Positions 1-10,881 of a stretch of DNA of 64,000 bases are shown piece after piece. The stretch's first letter is position 1; each line of letters opens with the position of its first letter. Under the pieces are notes generated by a model. It worked only from the letters and a program-made list of their open reading frames with translations. It had not been told where the DNA came from and did not search any database. The stretch comes from Geosiphon pyriformis (Eukaryota > Glomeromycota > Glomeromycetes > Archaeosporales > Geosiphonaceae): positions 223,744 to 287,743 of the forward strand of contig JAAOMT010000786.1 in the NCBI GenBank assembly GCA_016748015.1, given 5' to 3'. Position numbers and translations under genes: made by a program.

Positions 1-712
1 ATGTGTAGTTACTTTGTTGTAAAAGTCAACTCTTCTTTAGGAATCTTATTTGTAAGCTATTTTAATAATAATATTAAGAAAAGTAAAAAAAATAAAAATG
101 TAAAGAAAATAGAATTTCATTTTAAGAGAATTATTTTTTGGTCTAGGTCTGGAATAACTAATAGTTTATTGAAATTGGTAACTAATCAATTTTAAAATAT
201 TAGTTGTATTAAGAAAATTTTAAGCATAATAATTAAGAATTTATATAATTAAAAGTTTGATTTTTATTTGATTTGTAAAGATAATTCTAAGGAAAATAAA
301 TTTAAAGTAAGATATCTATGATAAGATACATTTTATCAAAAAGAGAAGCTCTTTTTTTATACAACTTGTTGTAGTACTAGTCTTTGAACTTACACTTTTT
401 TTTTTGTTATTGTTTTGATAAACTAAAGATACATTTTAATAAACTACAAATTGTTTCTGCAAACTATTAATTATTTTAGTGAACTATTAATTATTTTAGC
501 AAATTTTTAAATGTTTAAATAATTCAGAATATTGTGTAATTTAATTATTTTTATTTTTATAGTACAAATTGAATTATTAATTAAATGATAATATTTAATA
601 ATTTAATTAAATAATAAGTAATAATTGAAACAATAATAATATATGCTAATTAATGATAGAAATTATAAGAGTAATTTTATGTTAATTAATAGCTAAAATT
701 TTACTAATAACA
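1..712 (-). repeat. Y1 3' LTR, cut by the window edge
   Basis: Family Y LTR in minus orientation. Its outer end lies beyond base 1. It matches the two LTRs of Y2 (28258-29197 and 37156-38127) over the stretch that begins ATGTGTAGTTACTTTG, and it ends at 712 in AATAACA, where Y2 ends in GGTAACA. It is clearly more decayed than the Y2 LTRs: the CG-containing repeats in front of the TATA box have become TTTTAGTGAA and TTTTAGCAAA. The TATA-like signal (TTATACAAC on plus, GTTGTATAA on minus) lies near 357-366. The 64-codon ORF here is chance reading through an LTR. Confidence 0.85.
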
Positions 713-846
713 TAATTTTTTCCTCAAAACTAAGCTCTATCAAAGTTCAAGTACTATCTGTAATATTGAGATAGTGATCTAAAATAATCATAGTGATTTG
801 GTTTGAAAATTGTTGAAATTTCAGTTCTGTAAATTTGCCAATATAT
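713..846 (-). other. Y1 internal 3' end with polypurine tract
   Basis: This short piece of family Y internal sequence lies next to the LTR and matches 29198-29338 of Y2. Read on minus it ends in a purine-rich stretch directly before the LTR, the plus-strand primer (polypurine tract). It stops at 846, where X1 begins, and the same family Y sequence resumes at 40363. Confidence 0.8.
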
Positions 847-875
847 TATTATGAATTAGAGTAACAAACTAACAG

Positions 876-1652
876 TGTTACTCATAAAAAAGAAAACAGA
901 TATAGAAAAATAGTAGACCAATAAAAGAGTAGTAGTTAGCACATAAGCACATTGCTCAGCAATGTGAGCATTGCTTAAGAAATTATAGCACATTGCTCGA
1001 AAATATAAGCAATCTCATAGAACCCAAATTATGTATATATAGTGGTAGCATTAGAAGTAGAAAAGACAGATCTCTCAATTTAGATTTTATCTAAGCCACT
1101 TTCTAATCCACAAATATCAATAAATAATTATTCTCTATTTCCAATCTACTTTCTACTATCAACACTTCATGTTGATAGTTATTAACACTTAACTACTCTG
1201 GAACAATAGCTCTTGATCATGACTATTAATGAAATACTAATTTGTACATTGCCTTGGCTCATTTTTTTATTTTTTTTTATTTTTTATTTTCTTTGATTTT
1301 ATTGTTGTATACTAATTGATTAGGGATTAAAGTACTGAGTTATTGATATTACAGATAGCCTGGTAAAAAACCCAGAAATAAGGGTAGAATCATATATATA
1401 TATTAACAGATAGCTTACTAGAAGGGCACGACTGCCAAAATAAACTGGCCACTATGCTAAAGACAGAAATTGGGAAAACAACTCACCAACCAACTATATT
1501 GTTATTGAATCTCTGTTCATTATACAAAGAACTCAATTTTAAAAACCTTTAGATACACTCCATATACCAGTATTACCAGTATTATCAAAATATTGAGCAC
1601 CAAGTTATGAATTTGTTATTTGATTTGAGACCCCAAATAATCATCTGTAACA
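876..1652 (+). repeat. A1 5' LTR
   Basis: Starts TGTTACTCATAAAA and ends ATCATCTGTAACA. It pairs with the 3' LTR at 10067-10881. The R/U5 part holds the motif AATAGCTCTTGATCATGAC (from 1205), which also occurs in D and, in variant form, in B. The two copies differ by many transitions and by a longer U3 repeat tract in the 3' copy. Confidence 0.92.
937..1041 (+). promoter_or_regulatory. A1 U3 repeat/palindrome and TATA box
   Basis: The U3 carries CACATTGCTCAGCAATGTG at 948-966, an inverted repeat with 9-bp arms, followed by degenerate CATTGCT / AGCAAT repeats to about 1010. A TATA-like box, TATGTATATATA, follows at 1030-1041. The same order occurs in the 3' LTR (palindrome at 10139-10157). 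The position fits an LTR promoter; activity is inferred. Confidence 0.6.
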
Positions 1653-1714
1653 TTTGGTGCTTTCTGTGAGGTATAATTCTACAGAGAATCAGCACCAACA
1701 ACAATTATCCAAAA
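1653..1714 (+). promoter_or_regulatory. A1 primer-binding site and ATG-less leader
   Basis: Directly after the LTR comes TTTGGTGCTTTCTGTGAGG. The TGG at 1655 is where a tRNA 3' CCA would pair, so this is the likely minus-strand primer-binding site. I could not assign the tRNA. The leader contains no ATG, and the frame of gag has a TGA stop upstream. Confidence 0.65.
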
Positions 1715-3853
1715 GTGGCAGAATCAGAAAACATAGGAGCAAACCATTTAGAATTTGCTAAATTTTTGTTTCAACAGTACAGCCAACAATTAGGACTAAA
1801 CAATAACCACTTCTCAACAGAATCTGCCTTTAACTTCTATGTCAATGATAAAATTATAGACTGTTTAGGAAGAACAGTTAACATTGAATCTGCAAGAAAA
1901 AATTTCTATACAGAATTATTTTAATATATCAGCTTACCAAGAAACTACAGTTTCATACCAATCATCAGGAAAATCAATCAAACCATTGAAAGATACATAC
2001 AACAACAATTCCTTATTACCTATGCAGACAAAGGCAAAAGAAGGTTGCAAACACCAGTAGTAATACCAAAACAAATATAACCACTTACTTAGAAGAAAAC
2101 CAAAGTTGAATCACCAACCAATTTATCATATCATTATATACCAGGAAGCACCATCAACATTTTATCAACAGACATGTCCACATCATACATGATATTAACA
2201 TTTGGCCAACTCTCATTTCAAAGTAAACAAAAGAAAGCAGAGTTACTAGAAACTTATGGCGACTACTTTGAAAAATTTAAATCATGATCCCCAATGCCAT
2301 TAGGATTTTGATCACCACCACTTCAACCAGATTTCAAAAATGCAAGTCCCTGGGAGATAACAGAATCAGAAGAAGAGGAAGAAGAAGAAGCTAAAGATCA
2401 AAAATTTACTTATCAGAACCCAATCTTAAAAAATTTGGAAGTTGAAACTCCGAACATTAAAACTCAGCAAACTCCAAATAATCTAAACTCCAAGTTAATT
2501 AATCAGTGAAACTTATCTTCAGTAATTGTTATCAACCAGCCACCAATTGGACTAATACTTGAACCAATCTCATAGTCATTCCTTTAGCAACCTATTCAAC
2601 TACTGCTTCAACAACTCCAACAGCCACTTCAACAACCACAACAATAACTACAACCACAACAACAACAACAGCTGAACTTAAATCCAATAACCTATGCTCC
2701 AATAGCAAAACTAGAGAAGTTCACTGGTAAAGAAGACAATGCCCAAATATGGCTCAATGACATTGAAAAGACTATCATAGCCAATGGATGAAATGATGCG
2801 AGAGCCCTCCAAGCCATCCCTTATTTTCTTTAGGACACTGCTGACTTATGGTATCAAAGCCTAGCCAACAAACTCCAGGATTTCAATGCATTCAAGCATG
2901 CATTCCTACAATATTTTAGTAATAATAATAGCATAAACCAATTGGCAAACACTTTCACTACCATCAAGCAAGGAGAAACTGAAGCAGTCACTACTTACTT
3001 AGGATGCTTCCATAAGAATTTACACCAGATCCAAGTTATCGACACCAATTATTTCATAGTGGCCCAGATCCTAAATCAGTTTATTTATGGATTACACAGT
3101 AGCATCCTGCAATACATACGTCCAATGCATCTCATTAATCTGCAAGCAGCCATTACAAACACCAGAGATTTTAAAGCCATTGAATTAGAAGCCAACCATG
3201 CTCAAACAGTAAATCTAGTAATGAACAGATCATCTGACTTGGATTTTAAATTGAAGCAATTCAGCAACTCAATAAATCAGAAATTAGAGGGATACTTAGC
3301 TGACAATTGCGCAATCTATTAATCTCCACAACAACACAATAATCAAGGAAATGCAAATTGTTTCCAAAATCAATTGCATTCATTATTGTCAACCAATCAA
3401 CAGTGGCAACAAAAAATGTGTGTTTGCCACTATTGTAGTAAACAAAGACACCTACAAATTAACTGCTGCTATCACTTAAATAACCAATAATCAGAAAATC
3501 AATATCAAAACTCCAATCACCAGTTTCAAATTCTGAATAACCCACCAAACTTGGAGTCATATCATCAGAATTACCTATCTATAACGTAGCAGCCACTTTA
3601 TTAACCAATATATCAAGCAACAATTCATCAACCAATGACACTAGCAATTTATCAGCTGCAGTCACAACCTATTTATCAGCCATAGTCTTAGGTAATCTAT
3701 TAGCTCCAACAAATTCAAACACTGCCACAAAACTTACCTCAAAATGGAACCCAAAGGCTAAGATTGACTCAACAAAGCTGGAGATTGTCAATAATAGTTT
3801 ACCAACCAATCCCCAGTTCTTTTACACAACCAGTAGGATCTTGACAATGGAAT
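1715..3853 (+). pseudogene. gag: A1 gag (capsid/nucleocapsid), broken
   Basis: Gag packages the element RNA into virus-like particles. The reading frame opens at GTG-GCA (1715). The N-terminal stretch (LEFAKFLFQQY ... LGRTVN) is homologous to the start of B1, C and Y2 gag. The gag core lies at about 2690-3320, with W-L-N-D, F-L-x-D-T-A-D-L-W-Y and the T-x-Y-L-x-x-F motif. A CCHC knuckle, CHYCSKQRHLQINC, sits near 3425-3467. Many in-frame stops arise where Gln or Trp is expected, for example TAG in FL*DTADLW at about 2833 and TGA in NG*NDAR near 2790. A Gln-rich low-complexity stretch covers 2600-2700. Confidence 0.85.
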
Positions 3854-4594
3854 TTGGGCACTGAGTATGCCCAAAACCCAAATTCTCAGAACTATTTAAG
3901 TCTCCTGATTACCTCAGAAGACACCCAATCTAATAATCTGAAAACCAACCAACAAACAACACTTACTAGCAATATTCTCTCAACTATTATCATTAAGAAT
4001 GAATCACTAGATATCATCTTCCCATTTGAACTTGAAGAACTGTTGACCATGCTGTTATTTAGTGAAGCCGCTCTGAAAGAAAAACCTATTACTGTCATAT
4101 ACACTGATGCCAAAGTTGATGGCCACTCCATCAAACTAATCCTAGACAGTGGATCAGCTGACAGCATCATCACAAGACAACTCATGGACCAATTAGGTCA
4201 CCAAGTTGACTGCACTGCCAGTGCGAAGATTATAACTGCCAATGGAGTAACTAAAACTCCCATTGGTGAGATTGACAACTTCTCTATTGAAGTCAACAAT
4301 ATCATTGTTTCAATTAAAGTACTGGTTATGGAAGCCACCCAATACCAAGCACTCATTGGTAATAATTGGCTATCTAAAACCCATGCATTGCTTGATTGGA
4401 ATATGCAGGAGCTTCAAATTAGCCAAAATGGCCAACACACATGTGTACCAGCCATGTGTGGCCATTTCAAGACCACCAAATCAACAATACCACTCATTAA
4501 GTTCAAGAAAAAAGAAAAAAAACCTATCTGGGAAGCCTATCAAGTATCATGGGCTGAAAAAAACCACAACAAGTTATTACCAATACTCTCCTAA
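3854..4594 (+). pseudogene. pol: A1 aspartic protease
   Basis: Retropepsin-like protease that would cleave the Gag-Pol polyprotein. The 246-codon open stretch, in frame with gag, has the catalytic triad as LILDSGS (residues about 95-101 of the stretch) and the family-typical ALIGNNWL about 75 residues later. The upstream segment IIFPFELEE is conserved in B1 and Y2. The catalytic Asp-Ser-Gly is intact here, whereas B1 and X1 have lost it. The stretch ends in a lysine-rich region where a frameshift moves pol to another frame. Confidence 0.85.
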
Positions 4595-5440
4595 GACGAT
4601 AACAGAAAAAGAAAACAAAAAGAAGAACTTACCTAGAACACTGACCAAAACTGGAAAACTAACAATGACTCAAATGAACTACCAACCTAGGAATGGAAAA
4701 AAACCGACAAAGGAAAAAAAAAAAAAAAAGGAAAAAGATATAACTAAAGGAACCACCATTACAAAAGAAATAACTAGTGGCTGGGAAAAAAAATACTCAC
4801 GGAAACTGATTAAAGAGCCACCATATATACCTCTTAAATGCAAGGACTGTAGAAAAAAACTTTCTTTCATGGGAGCTTGGGTTATGCCAGACAAAGATTA
4901 CTGGATGCGAACTCACTATTATTGCAAGCTTTGCCACTGCAAACACTATGGCTATCCAAAAAAACAAGGCAAGTAAAACAACAAACCATGTCTCGCATGT
5001 GGCAAACAACTACTGGACGAAGAAATGTGGAATGACATTCCTAGACAAAGAGGAATGTGTAACACCTCATGTTAATACACAATTCTCATCAGTAATTGGA
5101 TGAGTCATGATATGCCAATAACTGCCATCTGGCACCATGCAATATTTTGCTTGGACAGTTACCCACATGATGAAGACAAGATCTGGCAGATGACAAACAC
5201 CAAAGTAGCAGGTGCCACACCTAGTGAAATATTGAAAATCAAGAACAACCCTCTGGAGCCAGTTAACATTGTTCTGATTCCTAATCCAGACACTTTCCTG
5301 GATCTAAAAGCAGGCCCAAAAGAATTCTATGAGCATTACCAAAATTTGGCACTAACAAAAGAGGAACAAGAGCAGTGGTTAGCCCAAATAAACACCCAAC
5401 TATGTAACTATTGTTTGATCCCATATGACTTTTAATATTG
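4595..5440 (+). pseudogene. pol: A1 cysteine-rich (zinc-ribbon-like) region of pol
   Basis: A region of unknown function between protease and dUTPase, shared with B1 (19831-20700) and Y2 (33731-34500). It has spaced CxxC pairs: CKDC and CKLC in the stretch from 4835 to 4945, then CLAC with a later C-x3-C just after a TAA stop at 4976, and CNYC near 5400. The invariant neighbours KKLS, HYYC and W-x-D-I-P recur in the families. The spacing suggests several zinc ribbons. A poly-A-like, lysine-rich tract at 4680-4790 contains indels. I do not recognise a named Pfam family. Confidence 0.6.
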
Positions 5441-6509
5441 TAATAAGTGTGATCTCATTTAAAATCCACCACCACACATAATCTACATAATTCCAGAGGA
5501 GGAACCAATCAGCAGCTGCACATCAAAATCAGAATCAACTTTTAATCCTGATTCAAACTCTAACAACAATGATAATAAAAATAATAGTTCCAGTTCCACT
5601 CAATATGGCAACAAATATAACAATGATTTGGACTCTAATTCAAATCCTGAAACATACATCACACTCCCTAATCTCACCAAAGAACAAGAACTCAAATAGT
5701 TCAGCGATAATAATGAAGGTATTATGCCAAAATGCATGCATGATACTGATGCAGAGTTTGATCTAAGATATCCAGAGAAATATTCCATCAAATTGGAACC
5801 ACATTCATGTACTTGTATTGATTTGAAAATAGCACTGGAAATTTCAGCAATGACAATGGTTCAACTAGCATTTAGGAGTAGTTTAGCGAAAAAAGGGATC
5901 AACATCAGAAGAAGAATAATTGATGCAGAATATGTAGGAAATATTATTGCTATGCTACAAAATGACTCAGAAAAAACATACATTATAGATCCAAATGAAA
6001 AGATAGCACAGGCAATTTTCCTATTTCTGGTAAAAATAGCTCAGCTAGTGTCAGTAAGAAACAAAGAAGAATTAGAAATCACAGTTAGAAAAATACAGGA
6101 GTTTAGATCAATAGGTAAAATAGATGTATCAGTTAATATAGCAGAGGAAAAAATTGTTAACAAAAGAGAAATTATCTCCACCTGTCAATCAATTTCTATT
6201 CCACCATATGACCAATACATGATAGTTATAGAAAGGAAAGTAAAAAATCAGATGCAGATTTTTAAGACAGAAGCAACACTGTGTAAATCAGGAAAGATTG
6301 GACTTACCAATCTTTACATACCAGCCAAGAATCATAATCACATCAAAATTCTCATCTACAACAACACAAGAAATATTGTAGAGATACTAGAAGAAACTAT
6401 CATCAGTTATTTAACCACCAAAATTGAAGACCAATGGCCAGACACTATTCCAGATTTTCCACAACTATGCAGATATGTGAATATTACATCACAAACCATA
6501 TACAGATGA
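5441..6509 (+). pseudogene. pol: A1 dUTPase domain with beta-rich tail
   Basis: Deoxyuridine triphosphatase hydrolyses dUTP and limits uracil in newly made DNA. The open stretch 5724-6509 shows the motifs in order: motif 1 DAEFDLRYP (from 5748), motif 2 RSSLAKKGI, motif 3 IIDAEYVGN with the catalytic Asp and Tyr, motif 4 KIAQAIF, and a decayed motif 5 (R-K-I-Q-E-F-R-S-I-G, expected R-G-x-x-G-F-G-S-T-G). A tail of about 110 residues follows, with LTNLYIPA and EETIISYL, shared with B1 and Y2. The segment 5441-5723 is a poorly conserved linker with stops. It lies in the Gag-Pol order just ahead of RT. Confidence 0.82.
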
Positions 6510-6539
6510 AAAGAATGTTATCTGCTTCAACAAAAACAG

Positions 6540-7949
6540 TTGGAACAGATAAACATGGAGAACTTAAACCCACTACAATGTATGCAACTTAAGATGTTAC
6601 TCAACAATTTTAATAACATTTTTGCCAGCAAAAACAAATTTGGCAGAACTAACATAATCCAATATCAAATCAAGATCAGAGATGCAATGCCAATCAAACA
6701 ACAAGTATACAGAGTACCACCAGCCAGTCATGAAATCATTTGTCAAGAAATTAACCAGATGCTTGACAATGGGTTAATTCAACCATCAATGAGTCCATGG
6801 TTATCACCAGTGGTATTAGTCCATAAGAAGAATGAAAAAATCCGTTTTTGTGTAGACTACCGAAAACTGAATAGAGTAACTAAAGGTGATAACTATCCAA
6901 CACTAAAGATCCAAAAATTATTCGATGCTTTTGGCAGAAAAAAATGGTTCTCTATATTAGATTTAGACAGTGATTACTGGCAAGTAGCCATAAAGCCAGA
7001 AGATAAAAAGAAAACAGCTTTCACAACATAAGAAGAGAATTTTGAATTTGAAGTTATGCCATTTGGCTTAATGAATGCACCAGCAATATTCCAATGGCTT
7101 ATAAAAATTGTTTATACTGGACTACTGTAGAAATCAGTAGTTGTTTACTTAGACAACACCAATATGTTCTCAAAAACATTTGATGATTATCTATATCATC
7201 TCTAACAAGTGTTCAAAAGACTAAGAAGAGCTGGATTAAAGCTAAATGCAACCAAATGTTTCTTTGGAAAAACTGAACTTAAGTTTTTGGGACATGTTGT
7301 AAGCAAAAATGGAATCAAAACAGATTCAGACAAAATTAAAACTGTCAAGAACTTTCCAGTACCAAATAATCTTACAGAATTGAGAGCATTCTTAAGATTT
7401 GCTGGATACTACCACCATTTCATTAAAGACTTTTTCAAAATAGCTCAATCACTATACCAGCTCTAAACAAAGAACACTAAATATGAATGGACAGAAACCC
7501 AACAAAAAGCTTTTGATACATTAAGAAGAAAGCTTATTCAAGCCCTAGTACTGATCTATCCAGATCATAGCAAGCCATTTATAATTACAACTAATGCATC
7601 TGGTCAAGCATTAGGAGCAGTACTATTACAAAAAGAACCAGATAGAAGAAAACATCCAGTAGCTTACACTAGTAGAAGCTTAAGTTCAGTGGAAAAAAAC
7701 TATAGAACTCCAGCACTGAAACACTTAGCTATCTATTGGGCCATTATTAAATAGAAAAAATACTTGAGTCAGAAGTTTAATGTATACACTGATCACAAAG
7801 GATTGACTTCAATCCAGAAGCAAGAATTTGGAGATGATTACCATGCCAGATGGAAAATAGAACTTTCACCATTCAATTATACAGTACATTATAAAAAAAG
7901 AAAAAACAATAGAAATGCTGACAGATTGTCGCGAATGAAACAAATCTAA
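6540..7949 (+). pseudogene. pol: A1 reverse transcriptase and RNase H, broken
   Basis: Copies element RNA into DNA and degrades the RNA. RT blocks in order: VPPASHEII, LIQPSMSPW, IRFCVDYRKLN, FSILDLDSDYWQV, KTAFTT, VMPFGLMNAPA and GLKLNATKC. The catalytic box reads Y-L-D-N near 7145-7156; the second Asp is replaced by Asn. RNase H follows with TNASGQALGAV (expected TDAS), the AYTSRSLS block and NADRLSRM at the end. Stops interrupt it where Gln or Trp is expected: TAA after TAFTT (7030), TAG in L-L-*-K-S, TAA in HL*QVF. The open pieces are 6540-7031, 7209-7466 and 7764-7949. Confidence 0.88.
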
Positions 7950-7979
7950 AAACATTTCAACCCAAAAATATAACAAAAG

Positions 7980-9240
7980 ATGAATATACAAAAATATCAA
8001 CAACTCCAACATTATATAAATACCCAATTGTTTAAAGAAAAATTATCTCAACAGAAACAAAAAAGCATAAAACAACAATCAAAATATTTTATCAACCATC
8101 AAAATATACTTTACCAGAGAAACAGAAGAAATTCAAATCAACCAACCAGAGTAATTACTGAACCAGAAAAAAAAACAATACTATTTAACATGCATTCAGA
8201 TCCAACAGCAGGACATTTTCATAAAGAAGCAACCATGAAAAGAACCAAAAAAAGATACTATTGGTCATCAATGTATTCAGACATTATTCAATACATTCAA
8301 AGTTGTGATGCTTGTCAAAAAAGAAGTGAAACAAAACTCAGTAAACCATTAAGACCAATTAAAGTAAAACAACTATTCGACTGTATTGGAATTGATTTAG
8401 TAGAACTATTGACAATCACCAGTAGAGGCAACAGATATATTGCAGTAGCCATGAACTATCTTACTAAATGGCCAGAAGCAAAAGCCATTCAAAAAGCAGA
8501 TGCAGAATCCATTGCCAAATTCATTCATCAAGATTTGATTTGTCAACATGGATGTCCAAAAGAACTACTATCAGATTAAAGAACCCACTTTGTGAACAGA
8601 ACATTGACAGAATTAAGTCAAAGATTTGGAATTAAAAGACCATTATCATCACCGTACCATTTACAAACAAATAACTTAGTTGAAAGATTTAATAGAACAC
8701 TGTGTGAAACAATAGCCAAAATTAGCCAAGAAAATCAGGACGAATGGGATTTGTTTATACCATCAGTATTATTTGCTTATTAGACAATGAAACAAGATAC
8801 CACACAAGCAACACCATTTTAATTGATATACGGTAGAACAGCAACATTACCAGTTGAGATAAAAGTCAAAACATATTCAACAAAACCAATAACAGAAGAT
8901 AATTTTCAAGAAACATTGTTGAAAAAAACATATGACTTAATAGAAACACTAGAAAACAGACAACAAAAAGCAGCTAATAACATCCAAAAGTCACAAAAAA
9001 AGCAAAAAAAACAACACAATAACCAACTATTAGACAAACCAGTTGAATTCATGATTGGAGACAAAGTACTATTACATCATACCAAAGTGGAAAAACAATG
9101 GAGTAGAAAATTTGATCCCAAATGGGACAGACTATTTTACATAGAAGAAATTCTAAGAAATAGAGCTTATAAATTAAGATAAGACAACAAAATCTTAGCC
9201 AAAGCAGCACATGGTAATAGACTGAAATCATATCACCAGA
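7980..9240 (+). pseudogene. pol: A1 integrase, broken
   Basis: Inserts the DNA copy into the genome. The HHCC zinc finger has NMHSDPTAGH and SCDACQ. The DDE core has Asp in GIDLVE, Asp in LLSD (immediately followed by a TAA stop at 8577) and Glu in NNLVERFN. The GPY/F-like C-terminal module is degenerate (KFDPKWDRLFYI, expected W-x-G-P-F-Y-I). Stops at 8577, 8781 and 8821 split it into 7980-8579, 8592-8783 and 8823-9182. It is followed by the conserved post-integrase ORF. Confidence 0.87.
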
Positions 9241-10050
9241 TAGCATCATTATCTACCAATAACATTCTACAACTGGGAGTACAAAGAATACTAGTTCAAC
9301 CAGAGAAGATTCCACAAAATCTGGAACCAATCATAGTTATTGAACCAAACACATCAAATTGAACAACCAAAAGAGTATATAAAGACACAGTATACACGAC
9401 AAAAGCAACCAAAAAAATGGAAATACCAGATCATATTCACATTATAGCTTAACAATTGTTCTAGACCTTAAGTTAACAATAGTTAGACATAGAAATTGTT
9501 ATTAATAACCAAATAATTTGCTATTGAAACACCCAAAGAAAGACAAAAAATACACCATATTAGTGGCCACCAAAGAATAATAAAAACTGGACAGATAACT
9601 TAATAGAAAAAGTGAAGAACACTTTTGGGAAAATATCTATTATGGCACCAACAAAAGAGCTTACAAAAGAAAATTGGAAGCAATGAGCAGAACAACTTCC
9701 AATATCATATTGCTACTACCAGTTAGGTCAAAAGTTGAATATTTAGGAGTTGTATATCGACAAATCCAAGAGAATATTCAATTAAGACATAATACAACAA
9801 ATTGAAGAATTTATCGAAAAGAAAATGAATTCAACACTACATGTTAAAACAATGTACCAACTACACAATATATTTTGGAACTATCCAGAAATACTGTTAC
9901 ACTTAAACATGGAAACTATAACCATTAACCAATGGGGAAGAATGAACAATACACAAATAAAAGATATAAAAAACAGAGTCGAACAAACAATACTTGAAAA
10001 AAAAGTATTAGAATTAATTCAAAATGAAGATTTTGACAGAGCTTAATATT
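9241..10050 (+). pseudogene. A1 conserved post-integrase ORF, unknown function
   Basis: Downstream of integrase lies a region related to B1 (24405-24904), Y2 (29339-29885), C (55652-55980) and Y1 (40363-41037). Shared signatures are a Y-C-Y-Y-Q-L-G block near 9715 and, further on, YQLHNIFWNYPEILL followed by METITI. The last open piece is 9825-10046. There is no signal peptide and no membrane segment, so this is not an env gene. Function is not known to me. 9241-9600 is integrase tail and linker with many stops. Confidence 0.6.
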
Positions 10051-10066
10051 AAAAAAGAGGAGATAA

Positions 10067-10881
10067 TGTTATTCATAAAAAAGAAAACAAATATAGAAAA
10101 ATAGTAGACTAATAAGAGAATAGTAGTTAGCACATGAGCACATTGCTCAGCAATGTGAAGCAATATCAGAAATCACAGCACATTGCTCAGCAATATGAGC
10201 ATTGTTTAAGAAATTATAGTATATCACTCAAGAATATGAGCAATCTCGTAGAACCCAAATTATGTATATATAGTGGTAGCATTAGAAGTAGAAAAGACAG
10301 ATCTTTCAGTTTAAATTTTATCTAAGCCATCTTCTAATCCACAAATATCAATAAATAATTATTCTTTATTTTCAATTTACTCTCTACTATCAACACTTTA
10401 TGTTAATAGTCATTAACACTTAACTACTCTGGAATAATAGCTCTTGATCATGGCTATTAATGGAATACTAACTTATGTATTGCCTTGGCTTATTTCTTTA
10501 TTTCTTTTTATTTTTTCTTTTCTTTGATTTTATTATTGCATACTAATTGATTAAAGATTAAAGTGCTAAGTTATTGATGTCATGGATAGCCTGGTAAAAG
10601 ACCCAGAAATAAGGGTAAAATCATATATATATTAATGGATAGCTTACTAAAAGAGCATGACTGTCAGAATAAACTGGCCACCATGCTAAAAACAGAAATT
10701 GGGAAAACAACTTACCAACCAACTATATTGTCATTGAATCTCTGTTTATTATACAAAAGACTCAACTCTAAAAACCTTCAAATACACCCCATATACCAAT
10801 ATTATCAGCATTATCAAGATATTGAGCACCAAGTTATGGATTTGTTATTTGATTTGAGACCCCAAATAATCATCTGTAACA
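10067..10881 (+). repeat. A1 3' LTR
   Basis: Starts TGTTATTCATAAAA after the purine tract 10051-10066 and ends ATCTGTAACA. It is longer than the 5' copy because its U3 has an extra CACATTGCTCAGCAAT-type unit at 10178-10200. The ORFs reported at 10134 and 10635 are LTR sequence, not genes. Confidence 0.92.

Larger units (their letters stand above)
876..10881 (+). mobile_element. A1: complete but decayed Ty3/gypsy element with dUTPase
   Basis: A full-length 10-kb element. It has LTRs at 876-1652 and 10067-10881, a primer-binding site after the first LTR, gag, protease, zinc-ribbon region, dUTPase, RT, RNase H, integrase, a post-integrase ORF and a polypurine tract (10051-10066). It sits in the 3' LTR of X1: the X LTR reads GAGTAACAAACTA before it and continues ATGAATAGCAAGG after it. 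The flanking tetramers are ACAG and ATGA, where X2 has ATGG, so a 4-bp duplication changed only by transitions fits. Nonsense codons and frameshifts occur throughout, so it cannot encode a working polyprotein. Confidence 0.92.

Noticed and set aside
9241-10050. env gene after integrase
   Set aside because: No signal peptide, no hydrophobic membrane anchor, no glycoprotein-like Cys pattern.
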